Below, piece after piece: positions 44,236 through 54,789 of a DNA stretch of 64,000 bases. Below the pieces are notes generated by a model that saw nothing but the letters and a program-made list of their open reading frames with translations, had not been told where the DNA came from and searched no databases. The stretch's first letter is position 1, and each line of letters begins with the position of its first letter. The translations under genes and the position numbers were made by a program. Source of the DNA: Caenorhabditis remanei (lineage: Eukaryota > Nematoda > Chromadorea > Rhabditida > Rhabditidae). Location: contig NC_071333.1 in the NCBI RefSeq assembly GCF_010183535.1, positions 3,286,001 through 3,350,000 of the forward strand, given 5' to 3'.

Positions 44236-44850
44236 GTTTGGGTACTTTTACAAACTTCCTTTATTTTGGTTTACTTTTACAAACTTCCTTTATTTTGGTT
44301 GATTTTGAGTTCATTTAATTGATATAAATTAAAATTGAGTAATTTTGAAAGTGTGCCCCGGGCTTCCAATCCGTTTTATTGTTTTGAAATTTTCATGGTA
44401 AGTTTAGTTTAAACTTATAACCTTATTTTTGTTGTTGACTGACAAAAAACTCAGATATTCTTAATTTTAATCAAGATATATGTATCTGTCTAGTCCCAGA
44501 GTACAAAACACCAAAAAGTTGTCAACTTCAAAATTGGATCAACACACTCTGGTGTTTTTTTAATAGTTAGTTGGCACTGACAAACTTGAAAATAATGAAT
44601 TTACACTGACAAACTACAAAAATTTACACTGACAACATTTTTTTTGAACAATTTCAAACGTTGAGAGCTTGACACTAAATGTTTTAGAACAATTCTGAAT
44701 TTGGAATACTTTTAAAGTCTATACTATTTCCTTAACTCCTCTGATTGATAAGGTATTAATCTGAAGAATATTGACTATTCGAATTTCAAGAAAAACTTTT
44801 TATGTACAAGGTAAAACAAAAATACATTAGGAAAGTCAACAAAAAATGAA
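44236..44850. other. Intergenic
   Basis: No gene recognised. A GATCTGATCAGGGC stretch at 44860-44874 echoes the fold-back at 17698-18392. Confidence 0.4.
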
Positions 44851-45218
44851 TTAAATTGAGATCTGATCAGGGCAGCACAGTTGAATAACTGTGAGATCAT
44901 TTATGGCTTCACCATCATAACATTGTTGTATGATATCTGGAAAAAAGTGGTTATTTATTAGGATTCAGATAATTGGAACTCTGGACTAGTGGTCTAGGAA
45001 TCCAAACTGCAAAAATTTGGTCAAAAGCTTTTCTTCACCATAATTGTTTTTAATAATCAATAGAATAAACCCTCACCGACTCCATTGGAACGACTTTCAT
45101 GACGAACTCTAAAAATCAAATCCGCCAACGTTTTGCCACATTTGTAGTCTGGAGCGGAGCTGGCAAGTGGCAAAATGAGTGAGATCATGTGGATGAAAAG
45201 GATAACTTTGGAGAACAT
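44851..45218 (-). CDS. Small secreted insulin-like peptide with reduced cysteines
   Basis: Exons 45218-45077 and 44936-44851 join in phase (donor GTGAGG, acceptor TTTTCCAG) to give 75 residues. Residues 1-21 form a signal peptide (MFSKVILFIHMISLIL, then PLASSA). The mature part has a B-chain-like YKCGKTLADLIFRVRH and an A-chain-like IIQQCYDGEAIND, TVIQLCCPD. Four cysteines are present where insulin-like peptides have six or more: the second B-chain cysteine is Arg, and the A-chain C-C/C core is reduced to one. Two disulphides remain possible. It would be secreted and might act on the insulin receptor DAF-2, but that is inference. TTTTCAG ends at 45251, 32 bp before the ATG. Confidence 0.6.
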
Positions 45219-45250
45219 GATGAAGTAGATGAGATAGATGATGGGAAACA

Positions 45251-45762
45251 CTGAAAATGTATATATTAAAACTTATTTTGAGAAGTTTTAATGAGATAAA
45301 GAACCGGGCCGTGCCGGACCATCGGTTTTTATTGAATAACTCTCTTAAAAAATTGTTTCTGGTTAGTTCATAGCTCAAATGATAGGTGTTCAGACCTTTT
45401 ATCAACAAAAAAAATCAAAACAAATTTCGTTTGATAACAGGTTCAAATACCTCCAATTTGAATTATTAATGAGAAAGCGGGCACGTTTTCAAATATAATC
45501 ATTTAATAAAAACCAATATTGATTTATTTATTTGAATGACTTTCACCACTTACAAATATGCTGCTTCAAAATAACTTCAAAGAAAACTTGAACGATCTGA
45601 ACTATCTAGGCAATGAAAAAAAACTACGGGGAAAAATTTCAAAAGTTTTTTAAAATCTCAATTTTTCAAAAGCCAACTCACGTTACAGAAAGACACTCTG
45701 TAGTTCATATTTTTTTTGCAAAACTTGTGAAATAATATTTCAGGGGGGAGGGGCAATTAAAG
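45251..45762. repeat. GGCCCGG-element relative and spacer
   Basis: 45300-45480 (CCGGGCCGTGCCGG, then TTTTTATTGAATAACT and CATAGCTCAAATGATAG) matches the interior of the MITE at 43871-44227. Ends decayed. No gene. Confidence 0.5.
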
Positions 45763-46090
45763 CAGACTTGTCAAAAGTCGGGCCGGGCCGGGCCGAAATT
45801 TCTCTTGGCCCGGCCCGGCCCGGTCGGCCCGGATTCAAAAATGAGTACCCATTTTTACCAAATTTTTTTTTGAAATTTTTTGAAAAAAAGAGTAAAAATG
45901 CTTAAATTATCATACATATTCACATTTTGATTCAATTTTAAATGTTTATTCAAAAACTATACTTTTTTCAAAAAAGTTCAAAAAAATTCAAAAAATTTCC
46001 AAAAAAAAGTTGAAAAACAAAAAATGTTTTGAAAAATGTTTCAAAACGGGCCGAGATTTTTCCTGATTTTGGCCCAGCCCAAGTACATTC
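45763..46090. mobile_element. GGCCCGG-family MITE, right end decayed
   Basis: Starts CAGACTTGTCA and runs in reverse order to the copy at 14063-14421; the right end (GGCCCAGCCCAAGTACAT) has lost the TIR, and no duplication is visible. Confidence 0.65.
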
Positions 46091-46199
46091 CATATAAATT
46101 ATAATATGTTATCGATCTATTTTATGATAAACCCAAATCTGTTTTTTTTTTTTGAAATTACCTTCTACAATTCAATTGTCGGAGAAATACGAATAAACA

Positions 46200-46850
46200 G
46201 TTTAAAATATTCAGTATTCAGAAAAAATTAGATTTTGGTTGTCGAAGTCTATTCCGTTAAGACCTCTGAGAATCCCTACATCAATTGGGAAACGCCTTTG
46301 AATCGGGTAGCAGAAATTGGTGAAACTCTATTTTTTCGTGTCCGATTTTCGTGCCCGATTCAAAGGCTCAATTTTTGTGAGAATGAAGGTGAATGATAGG
46401 AAAAAGAGTAGAGGGGGTAGGAGGCGGAACAAACAAGGAGGAGGGGAGATTCAGTTTGTCTTTTCTGTCGCTTTTATGTCTATAATCTCCCGCGTACCGG
46501 TGTTACCTGTGCCTGTCTTTCTCTTTTTCCTTGGGTGCTATCTTTCGATTGAAAAGATCAACATACGTTTTCCTACCGCGTTTTCCTCTTATCATTCCCA
46601 TTTTATTCTACACACACCTACAAAGAAACGGAGCTCGTATATTTAATCTGTCCGATTTCTCTTCGTTTTCAATATTCTCTTGTTTGTTGACCATCTTTGT
46701 CGTTCCTAGCACATCAATTCTTTGCACACACGTCCTTATCAGCGCCATTTGTTGTACAAAGACGCAGCACTCACAAGCAAACAAGAAAGTTTGGAAAGAG
46801 ACGTATACAGCACCGATCAAAAAGAAATGGGTTTTGGCCGTTTTCTGTTA
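46200..46850. repeat. Duplicated GA/CT-rich promoter-like block, copy 1
   Basis: It shares the order TTGTCGAAG(C/T), CAATTTTTGTG, GGAATGAAGGTGAAT-like, a GA-rich run and CTATCT(T)TCGATTGA with 52890-53200 and 54850-55000. Looks like a reused 5' flank; no coding supported. Confidence 0.5.
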
Positions 46851-47120
46851 AAATTGTCCAACTTTGAGAGTTTGTCATGGTAACTCGGATCATCACACCT
46901 AGTAGGTTTTTTATGAATCATACAGATCGAAAGTAGAGTTTCATTTTGGTAGTTGACCACTGTTTTGTTCTGGCACTTCCTAGTAAGTTACATCTCGAGA
47001 AAGTAATTTCTCCCTTAAGTCGACCAATTTTTAGTGCAAAATAATGCGATTTTTGACCTGTCGCCTTAAAATGACCATGACTCTCGAGGAAGTGTCCGCA
47101 GAAAAAGTTTTCCATGCAAT
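46850..47120. repeat. ~300 bp dispersed repeat, full copy
   Basis: Left end AACTTTGAGAGTTTGTCATGG, reverse module near 46925-46985, forward ATGACCATGACTCTCGAGG at ~47075. Matches 37715-38030 and 52260-52560 in order. Confidence 0.65.
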
Positions 47121-47623
47121 CTAGACGTAAAACATAGTACCTAGACTTAAAATTGGACGAGAAATCAGTTTTTATGTCAAATTAATGATTTGAATCACCC
47201 CCGCTCGGCACCGCCGGTGAACAGCAAAAAACCACATTGAAAAACATTACTGTTTTGAGAAAATGTTGGTTCTGACAAAACCATGAGACACTATGATGGT
47301 AAAGAATGAGAACAAAGTTTTGAAGGAATTCGATACGTTGGAGATGTTAAATGAACCTATAAATATAATTCTTGCAAAAGTGATCAATAGGAAACGATGA
47401 ATAGAGTAAAGATTTGTGTATTTACAAGCTAGGTAATTGAATTTCAGCTTTTTATTGTTTTTTACAAAAACGTTGTCCGAGGACTACACGACCGCGCGGA
47501 AAAATTTTTCCAGCAAAGCTCATTCTGAGTCAGGATAACGGGAATTCTAGCGGTTCAAACATTTTTTAGGATATGCGTCAGTTATAAAAATTTCTTCAAA
47601 TTGTCTGAAGTCGGATGATCTTA
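47121..47623. other. Intergenic
   Basis: Nothing recognised. Confidence 0.35.
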
Positions 47624-48730
47624 CATGGAATGTATTTTGACTGCTACCCCTAAAGTACTGATTTTTTTGCTCATTCGATGAGTTTTCCCAAGACAAAATG
47701 ACTCATAAAGGGTTTTCCTGTGACGTGACCTTGTTTTTGAAAAATTGAGATTTTTCGAAAATGCTATTTTTTCGAAAAAAATTTTTCATTAATTTTTTTC
47801 ATTATATTACCGGATTGCTCAGAAAATGGGCTTTGCACATAATTGTAGCAAATTTCAAGTAGTTTTTGACAAAAATATGACACTCATGAAAAAATAATTT
47901 TTTGATCCTGAAAAAAGTAAAAATGTGACACCCTCCAAAAAAAATTTTTTTTTTCGAGGTCGGCAGAGGTGACATACATATGGTAAGAAAGTACAACTTA
48001 TGTGGATTATTTTTTCATATAGCACTATAGTCGCTTCCAGTTGAAAATTAAGGAAAAAATTGCTCTGAAAATTTTCATTTTTCGAAAAAATGTGACATGC
48101 TGGAAATGAGTTCGAATTTCTAATATTGTCCACGCTCCTAATCAAATTTAATAAAAATAACTATTTTCAGATTATGTTTTACTATTTTCAAAAATGAAAG
48201 TACGTCCCTGTTCACTTCTCTTGTCATAACACTCACTCAAAAATTGCAAGTTTTCTCATGTGGATGAAATTCAATTGTTCATAACTCCTCTAAAACTTAA
48301 GCAAACTTGCTCAAAAGCTCAGAACAACCTAAAAATGACGATTGCTTTTCAAAAATTATAATTGGGCTGTTTTTCGAAAAATAATTTTTTTTCGATTTTT
48401 GATAAGGGGGGACCACATGAAATTTTTCCAGAAACTTGAAAAAAAATTTTTTTCGAAAACAACTCAAAACTAGTTTATAAACAAGAATAGATGCAAAAAA
48501 CGGTAAATTCTGGTTGTTTTCGAAAAAAAAAAGAGCAATCCGGTAAAATAATGAAAAAAATTAATGAAAAAATTTTTTCGAAAAAATAGCATTTTCGAAA
48601 AATCTCAATTTTTCAAAAACAAGGTCACGTCACAGGAAAACCCTTTATGAGTCATTTTGTTTCAAGAAAACTCATCGAATGAGCAAAAAAAATCAGTACT
48701 TTAGGGGTAGCAGTCAAAATACATTCCATG
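47624..48730. mobile_element. 1.1 kb element with ~200 bp inverted arms and TTA duplication
   Basis: Both ends read CATGGAATGTATTTTGACTG and continue inward for about 200 bp with few differences; flanked by TTA (47621-47623 and 48731-48733). The 3-bp TNA duplication suits Tc4/Tc5-type elements, though the terminus is not CAAGGG. The interior is AT-rich without a transposase. Confidence 0.8.
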
Positions 48731-48936
48731 TTAGCCGATCCTAGCCTGTTAAATCAAACCATTTATTCAAAATTCAAAATATAAATGTTTATTGTTCAAC
48801 AAATATCAGTAGTCCAAAAATGTGTTTGTTCAGTTTCTAACAGCCATCAAATCGGTTATGACATCATTTATAGGTAACATCTCCCCTGGTCCTGAAAATA
48901 TTTTCTATAAATTAATTATGTATTTTCAGATTTACC

Positions 48937-51392
48937 TTAAACCAGTGTAACCGTTTCACAAAGTGGACAAAGTAGATGTCGTTGATTGTTCTCCGCCAGT
49001 AGGTTATCCGCACATTGCTCACAAATCGTATGACCGCATTCCTTCAAAACTCGTGGGATCTTGATGTCAGTGTATTCCAAAGAACAGTCATCGCATTCAA
49101 ATCTTAAAAACAATTTCCATTTTTCTCATATTCCTAAAACTACTCACTTTGGAATTGGTCTAGGTGGTTGTCTCCGACGCGCAGGTTCGACTACTGTAGG
49201 TGCAGCAGGTGCCGGGTTACGGTCTCCAGTATCATCAAGCTGATTCCATTGCCCTGTCAACAAACAACCCATCCATGTTGTTGCCATCACACTTAATGGC
49301 GTCAGAAAAAATTCTATGAAAACGTTGACTGCTGCGTCGTAAAAATTCCAATTAGACATTCCGTATCGGATCAGAAACGGTAGTGGAACTATGTTGCAAA
49401 TTAAAGATGTTATTAAAACATTTGGATGGTCATCGACGAGACGGTAGTTAGATGAAACGACTAGTTTTTCCAAGCTTTTGAACAATGTAAGTGGGTAGAT
49501 GATAAAGAAGTACCAAAGCATCTGAAATTGTTGGCACTGTTCTAGAACGCCGGAACGAAAAAAAAATCCCGGAACGAAAATAAAAAATCCCGGAACGAAA
49601 AAAAATCCCGGAACCAAAAAAAAATCCCGGAACCAAAAAAAAATCCCGGAACCAAAAAAAAATCCCGGTACCAAAAAAAAATCCCGGAACCAAAATTTTC
49701 ATTCTATTATTTGATTTTTTTTCCTTTTTCTTTCAATATGTGTCTTATAATTTAGCTAGTCATACATTTTTTCTTTACTCTGCCTTTAAATTATTATAAC
49801 ATGATTTTTGCGGTTATATAGTTTTTATTCAATTTAAATGTGTAAAAGGTAACTAGAATTAAAGTAACTAACATGTAAAAGGTAACTAGAATTGTAAAAG
49901 GTAACTAGAATTCCCCATCATCTTCTCCTCCAGATTCTCCTCCTTCGGGAGCATCGTCCGCAGAAGATGACGACGGAATTTATGTCAGAGATGAAGACAG
50001 GAACAAGAAAGTAGTGTATCAAGAGAAAAACAGTGAAGATGAAACCGATCAGGAAGATGAGTCCGAAGCTGAACAGGAAGATGAGTCCGAAGCTGATCAG
50101 GAAGATGAACCCAATACTGATCAGTAAGATAAATCTGATACGGAATCGGAACCTGAATCTCAAGATGACTCAGAACCAGATCACCAACAGGGAGATATTG
50201 GTACTGACTCCTATCAATTTTACCTGCATAAAATTCATTTTCAGGTACTTGTTGTGCATGCCCTTGTGAGCCTCGGCCAAGCAGGAATCGACACAGAGAA
50301 CTTCATCAGGAACAACACGTACCTGATTCGTCTCAAATTGGACCAACAGTTGAAGATCAAACAACTGAACCACCCGTGGTTGCTGCACAACATGTTACAC
50401 GGGGTCTGAGACGGAAACTTACAACGGAGGCGCCCATTGCTGTGCCAACTACAAAGGCACCTTCTAAACTGAAACTGACAAGGAAGCCCAAGCCGACCAA
50501 TTGGAAACCTCCGAAGCCCACAAAAGCTCCGAAGGCCACGAAGTCTCCGAAGCCTACAAAATCTCCGAAGGCCACTAAACCTCCGAAGACTACGAAGGCT
50601 CCGAAGGCCACTAAAGCTCCGAAGTCCCCAAAGTCCCCGAAGTCCCCAAAAACAAAAAAAAACCAACAAGAAAGGTTAATGATTGTTTTCCCAAAGTTTC
50701 TTTTTTTACACATTCAAATCGAAAAAAAACTATATATCCGCAAAAATCATGTTATAATAATTAAAAGGCAGAGTGAAGAAAAAATGTATGACTAGCTAAA
50801 TTATAAGACACATATTGAAAGAAAAAGGAAAAAAAATCAAATAATAGAATGAAAATTTTGGTTCCGGGATTTTTTTTTGGTACCGGGATTTTTTTTTTGG
50901 TACCGGGATTTTTTTTTCGTTCCGGGATTTTTTTTTCGTTCCGGGATTTTTTTTTCGTTCCGGGATTTTTTTTTCGTTCCGGGATTTTTTTTTTCGTTCC
51001 GGGATTTTTTTTTCGTTCCGGCGTTCTAGAACAGTGCCAAATTGTTTAGCTATAAATTGCACTAACTCATCGGAACAGAGTTGAGCGGAATGCGGTTTTG
51101 AAATGACGGAATTCTTTTCACCCCTGAATGAGAATCTTACCTGCGGAGGTATCTCCCAGACAAAAACTGCAATACGAGGAGCGAACACAATGACTGTAAA
51201 AGCAACAAATGTAAGTATGAAACTACAAAGTTCCAGTTTTGGATTATTGGCTCTTGATCCAATTGTCGAGCACATCTTCGGAATGAGCCACCAAGACAAT
51301 AAAATAGCCATAGCTGTGCCCCAATTGGCAACAGTAATCGGAGCTAACAGGAGACAAATGGCGCCGGCAAAGAGACCCCATTTACCCCAGAA
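48937..51392 (-). CDS. Multi-pass membrane protein with C-terminal RING finger (5' exon missing)
   Basis: Exons 51392-51141, 49521-49148 and 49102-48937 join in phase, giving at least 263 residues. Hydrophobic segments: GLFAGAICLLLAPITV, SFILTFVAFTVIVFAP, MLWYFFIIYPLTLF, ITSLICNIVPLPFL, and FIEFFLTPLSVMATTW. A Pro/Arg linker leads to the C-terminal RING: FECDDC, IPRVLKECGHTICEQC, LCPLC, with the C3HC4 ligands in place. RING domains bind E2 enzymes, so it is a likely membrane ubiquitin ligase; the target is unknown. This layout is common in Caenorhabditis. The first exon was not found; a TACTTAG precedes 51392. A 1.5 kb hAT-like element sits in intron 1 and its target duplication keeps the acceptor intact. 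Confidence 0.8.
49533..51038. mobile_element. 1.5 kb hAT-like element carrying a gene fragment
   Basis: Termini GGCACTGTTCTAGAACGCC on both ends, flanked by a perfect 8-bp duplication AAATTGTT (49525-49532 and 51039-51046). The ~300 bp inverted arms start with 8-9 tandem TTCCGGGATTTTTTTTT-type units, then a shared ~130 bp segment. Between the arms (49831-50732) lies a plus-strand gene fragment. No transposase. Confidence 0.92.
49905..50672 (+). pseudogene. Cargo gene fragment: acidic exon plus Lys/Pro-rich repeat exon
   Basis: An acidic frame (PDSPPSGASSAEDDDGIYV, then repeats of QEDESEA) runs from ~49905, has one in-frame TAA at about 50127, and continues acidic to ~50200. After TTTTCAG near 50244 a Cys-containing exon starts (TCCACPCEPRPSRNRH) and becomes a long Lys/Pro region with about ten TKAPKA/TKSPKA units, like a histone H1 tail or a nucleolar protein, up to NQQER at ~50672. 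Two exons with a proper intron imply capture of genomic DNA. Function unknown; nuclear location is a guess from composition. Confidence 0.6.
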
Positions 51393-51635
51393 CTAAGTAA
51401 GTATCTTATAAACATACGCATCACCGGCACGCCAGCTCATATCTATCAGTATATCTGCCTGTCCAGATGTCAGCTCTGAAGAGGGAAATGAAACTCCGGC
51501 GAATTTTCACACGTGTCAGGCACGCCAGCTTCTGAAAAATCTGAAAAAACTGAAAAATGAAAAAAAAATATCCAAAAAAGAATTTATTTCGGCTAATCGA
51601 AGTAAAAAAATAAATGGACTAAACAAGAATCACAG
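51393..51635. other. Intergenic
   Basis: Short spacer between the RING gene and the next minus-strand gene end. Confidence 0.35.
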
Positions 51636-52179
51636 CTAAAAGTTCACTACCATGTCTAGATCCTCCTCGGAGTAGTGAACTCCTTCCCCATAGTCTGGCT
51701 GAAAAATTAGTTTTTTTAAGGAAAGTAATTTTATTTTTGAATTTAGTGCGTTTAGAGCTTTCAGAGAAGTATAGTCATGCCCTAGAAGGGTTGCACCCCA
51801 AAAACTACAGTACCCCTGTAGCCGGATTACGGTAGTTTTCGTGGTAGGACCCAATTTGTTTTGAAAATAGTCATGATTATACTCATTCGAAGCGTCTCAA
51901 GAGGAGTACTGCAGCTGTAGTAAAATTTTGTTTATTTATAGGCTGTAAATAAACAAAATTTTACTACAGTTACAGTACTCCTCTTGATTTAAAATACTGT
52001 ACCTTGAGGGTTGTTGCTGGAGCAGCAGCAACTTCAGATTCAGATGAATCTTCCGATGAAGACGGTGACGTCTGAAAATTTATGAACATTACAGTACTCG
52101 TCGGCTACAGTATACCCACCAATGATGTGGAATTTGGAGTCGGAGATCCATGGACAGTGGGAAGAGCTGGAACAGGAGT
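51636..52179 (-). CDS. Ser/Pro-rich protein, last three exons
   Basis: Exons 52179-52120, 52071-52003 and 51698-51636 are all in phase 0 with consensus sites (donors GTGGGT and GTACAG, acceptors TTTTCAG). They encode TPVPALPTVHGSPTPNSTSL, then SPSSSEDSSESEVAAAPATT, and the end DYGEGVHYSEEDLDMVVNF before TAG. The region is low-complexity and acidic/Ser-rich. Upstream exons were not found; a repeat starts at 52260. Family not recognised. Confidence 0.5.
51898..51986. repeat. 89 bp perfect-arm hairpin in an intron
   Basis: CAAGAGGAGTACTG...AATAAACAAAATTTT: two ~40 bp arms pair around GGCTG-type loop near 51942. Lies in the intron between the last two exons of the gene above. Confidence 0.75.
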
Positions 52180-52259
52180 CTGAAAATATCAGAAAATATG
52201 AACAAATCTACAGTAATCTACAGTAATAGTCATAATTCTAACTACATTGATCGTGTTCA

Positions 52260-52560
52260 GTAGAAAATTTCTAACTTTGAGAGGGTTTCACGGTAATACT
52301 GATTGTTCCACCAAGTGAATTTATAATAAATCATCCAGACCAAAAATATACTTTTGTTTTTGTAGTTGACATATTTTTTCTCTGGGCACCCCCTAGAGAA
52401 TTATGGTCGTTTTAAAATAACATCTCAAAAATAGCTCTATTACGCACTGAAATTGGTCAATTTGAGAAAGAAATTACTTTTTCGACTAACTTGCTATAAA
52501 GTGTTCGTACAAAAGGATTGTCAAAATTGGAGCACTATGATGAGTTTGTATTGTCGAAAC
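52260..52560. repeat. ~300 bp dispersed repeat, full copy
   Basis: Left end AACTTTGAGAGGGTTTCACGG, reverse TTTTTGTAGTTGACATATTT near 52357, forward half degenerate at 52500-52545. It is followed directly by TTGTATTGTCGAAAC, resembling the terminus of the hairpin MITE at 16263. Confidence 0.65.
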
Positions 52561-54103
52561 AAAAAAGTTTTGGCGTTTTTTAGTTTTGGCGTTTTTTTTA
52601 CCGACCTCAATCTAATTGCCAATAAAAATAAAAATAAAAGTCAAAAATAAAATGAAAAATGTTTGATCCGGTGTCGAACCCTGGATCCTTGGAAACATTG
52701 TATTATTTCAAAAAAATTGAATCGTGTTTCACCGGTTTCGAAACTTCCCGAAGCTTTTTGTTTTGAGAAATGTAAATCTGTGGGTTTTTTAACTTTATAG
52801 TAAACTAAACTCACCTTAAAAATCTATTCGCCGCAAAAACCCGTAGAAACAGTAGAAAAATATTTGGAATTCAATAAAAATCAGAAGAATAACTTAATAT
52901 TGTCGAAGCTTATTCAGTAAAGCCTCTAAAAGTTTACACAACAATCGGCCAAGACGAGAGAGCGTCTTCTCCAATTTTTGTGGGAATGAAGATGAATAAG
53001 AGAAAGAAGGTAGGGAGGGTAGGAGCGGAGAAAAGCGGGTCGTTTTATTTTATCTGTGTAAGTGCTCTTCTTCTTCCACACTGCCTCGTTTTCACTTTTA
53101 CAATCACAATTATTCTGTGGAAACACGAGTGTCACCTGTTTCGCCTCCTTTTCCTCAATTTCTATCTCTCGATTGAGAACACTTTTTGCTCATTTGTCTT
53201 ATAGTGTTTAGTTGCTCTTGTTTTTTTTTACACTGGATCATTTATCCAATTGAACCAATTGTCTTTTTTAGTACGTCAATTATCAAAAATCATTCTAAAT
53301 AATGGGACCATCTGTCATGACAATCACTTGTCTCTGCCCCCCCCCCCCCCCCTCCTTCCTCGATTTCTATCTCTCGATTGAGAAGATGAATTGCCATCGG
53401 GCCCGCGGGTGTCAACAACCCGGCCGGCCGACGCGTTTTTTTCCTAACCTCCTCTTTCTATTTTACACACAAAAAGAAGGGAGGGGGGGGGGGGGGGTGA
53501 ACTTCCTCTAGTCGCTCTCTTGTCTGAACTCGCAAAAAAAACGACTTCAATCATAAAAATTTTGAGTTGCCTAATACAAAAACAAATTTCTATGTTTGCA
53601 ACGGGTCATGAAGAAAGTTTCTACGGCCCATCTAAAAAATTGAACTAAATTTTGAACGAAAATACGAATTTTAAAAAAATTATCCGAAAACGTCACTTTT
53701 TTTTCATCGGAATGCAATCAAAAACTAGTAATGCAACAAAAAATAGATTTTTTGATTAAAAATTTTTTTGAAACTTCGGAAAATTTTGTAAAAAGGTTAG
53801 TACCTTTTTCTGAAGCCGGGCCGGGCCGAAAATTTGCAAGTATGGGAATCTTGAAAAACAGAAACGCGCTCTAGCCTTTTATACCAGCAAAAATTCATAA
53901 AACAACATAATTCTGATATGGGGTATTAATTATTAGAATATCCGAAAACATGATATTTGGAATTTCAGTCCGCTTGACTGAATGAATTTCATAGCTTTCT
54001 ATTTTTAGACGAGATTTAAACCGCTTACAGCGTTATGAAAACTTTATGGTTCTGAATTAAATTAATAATTTATTTAAACAATTATTGAAACAAACAAAAA
54101 CAC
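52561..54103. repeat. Repeat-rich intergenic: promoter-like block copy 2, G/C tracts, GGCCCGG fragment
   Basis: 52660-52705 has a B-box-like GGGTTCGACACC (minus). 52800-53200 is the second copy of the promoter-like block, with an exon-like piece ending ATTTTTAAG|GTGAGT near 52815. 53337-53352 is C16 and 53483-53497 is G15. 53812-53842 ends in GCCGGGCCGGGCC and TTTGCAAGTATG, the right end of a GGCCCGG MITE whose left end is unclear. No gene supported. Confidence 0.55.
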
Positions 54104-54573
54104 TTAATTCTTCGGCATTTCATTTGGAGGAGGTCGGCTGGTCGATGGAACGTCCTGAAGAAAAGAAAAAATTGGTATTAAGAATTGTTTTTTTTTGTTC
54201 AAATTATTTTTGATTCATTATTATTATACGAAAAAGTCAGTTTTCAACCGACTTCCTTTCCGAAAACTGTCGTCGAAATTGACGCATGCAGACAGAACAA
54301 ATTGCGTTGGTTTAAATCCTCACCTCTCCGAGAAAACTTTTCAATCGAGTGCTTCATACACTGCACCTATATACTGCTGGTACCTGTTGGTCGTCATTCC
54401 AAACTTGGTACCGATCGGTCGTGGGTTTCTCATCCAATCACTGGCAACTCTGACGAAATCACTGAGTGTGACCTCGAAGTCGTTGATCTCAGCATCTTGA
54501 GTGGCTCGGCAAACTGATGGTCTTTATGGTTTGGTGGTTGAGTACTCGGAGTCGGCGATGATTTCAGTTTTTT
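54104..54573 (-). CDS. Possible two-exon gene end, unknown family
   Basis: Exon 54573-54384 (acceptor TTTTTTCAG, donor AACAG|GTACCA) contains the protein-like frame EINDFEVTLSDFVRVASDWM, then RNPRPIGTKFGMTTN. A last exon 54154-54104 in phase 0 would read VPSTSRPPPNEMPKN. The two frames do not join in phase as drawn, so the model or the sequence is wrong at one place. Upstream, near 54800, a small exon with ATGGATTTCAAAG before a GTGTGT donor may be the first exon. Confidence 0.3.
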
Positions 54574-54789
54574 CTGAAAAAATGGAAAAGATTGTGAGAG
54601 TCGTTCATGATAATCAAATTATGTAAGACGTCTCAGAACCTGACATTTCGAAACCAGACATTTCCAAATCTAAAATTTTGAATCCGGTGAAACACAAATT
54701 TTTTTCGAAATTTTTCGGCGCTTTTTGTTTTGAGAAATGTGAATAATCTGCTGGTTCTTTTTGACTTCATAATAAACTAAACACACCTT

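Noticed and set aside
46317..46851. Plus-strand ORFs in the GA-rich block
   Set aside because: The block recurs at 52.9 and 54.9 kb with the frames destroyed; it looks like a duplicated 5' flank.
49448..49702. ORF made of repeated VPGFFFGSGIFF units, and its mirror at 50849-51049
   Set aside because: It is the TTCCGGGATTTTTTTTT array of the transposon arms read as protein; the true exon of the RING gene starts at 49521.
50241..50713. Minus-strand Gly/Phe/Arg-rich ORFs opposite the Lys/Pro exon
   Set aside because: They are the antisense shadow of the TKAPKA repeats; the plus strand has the intron and the sensible composition.
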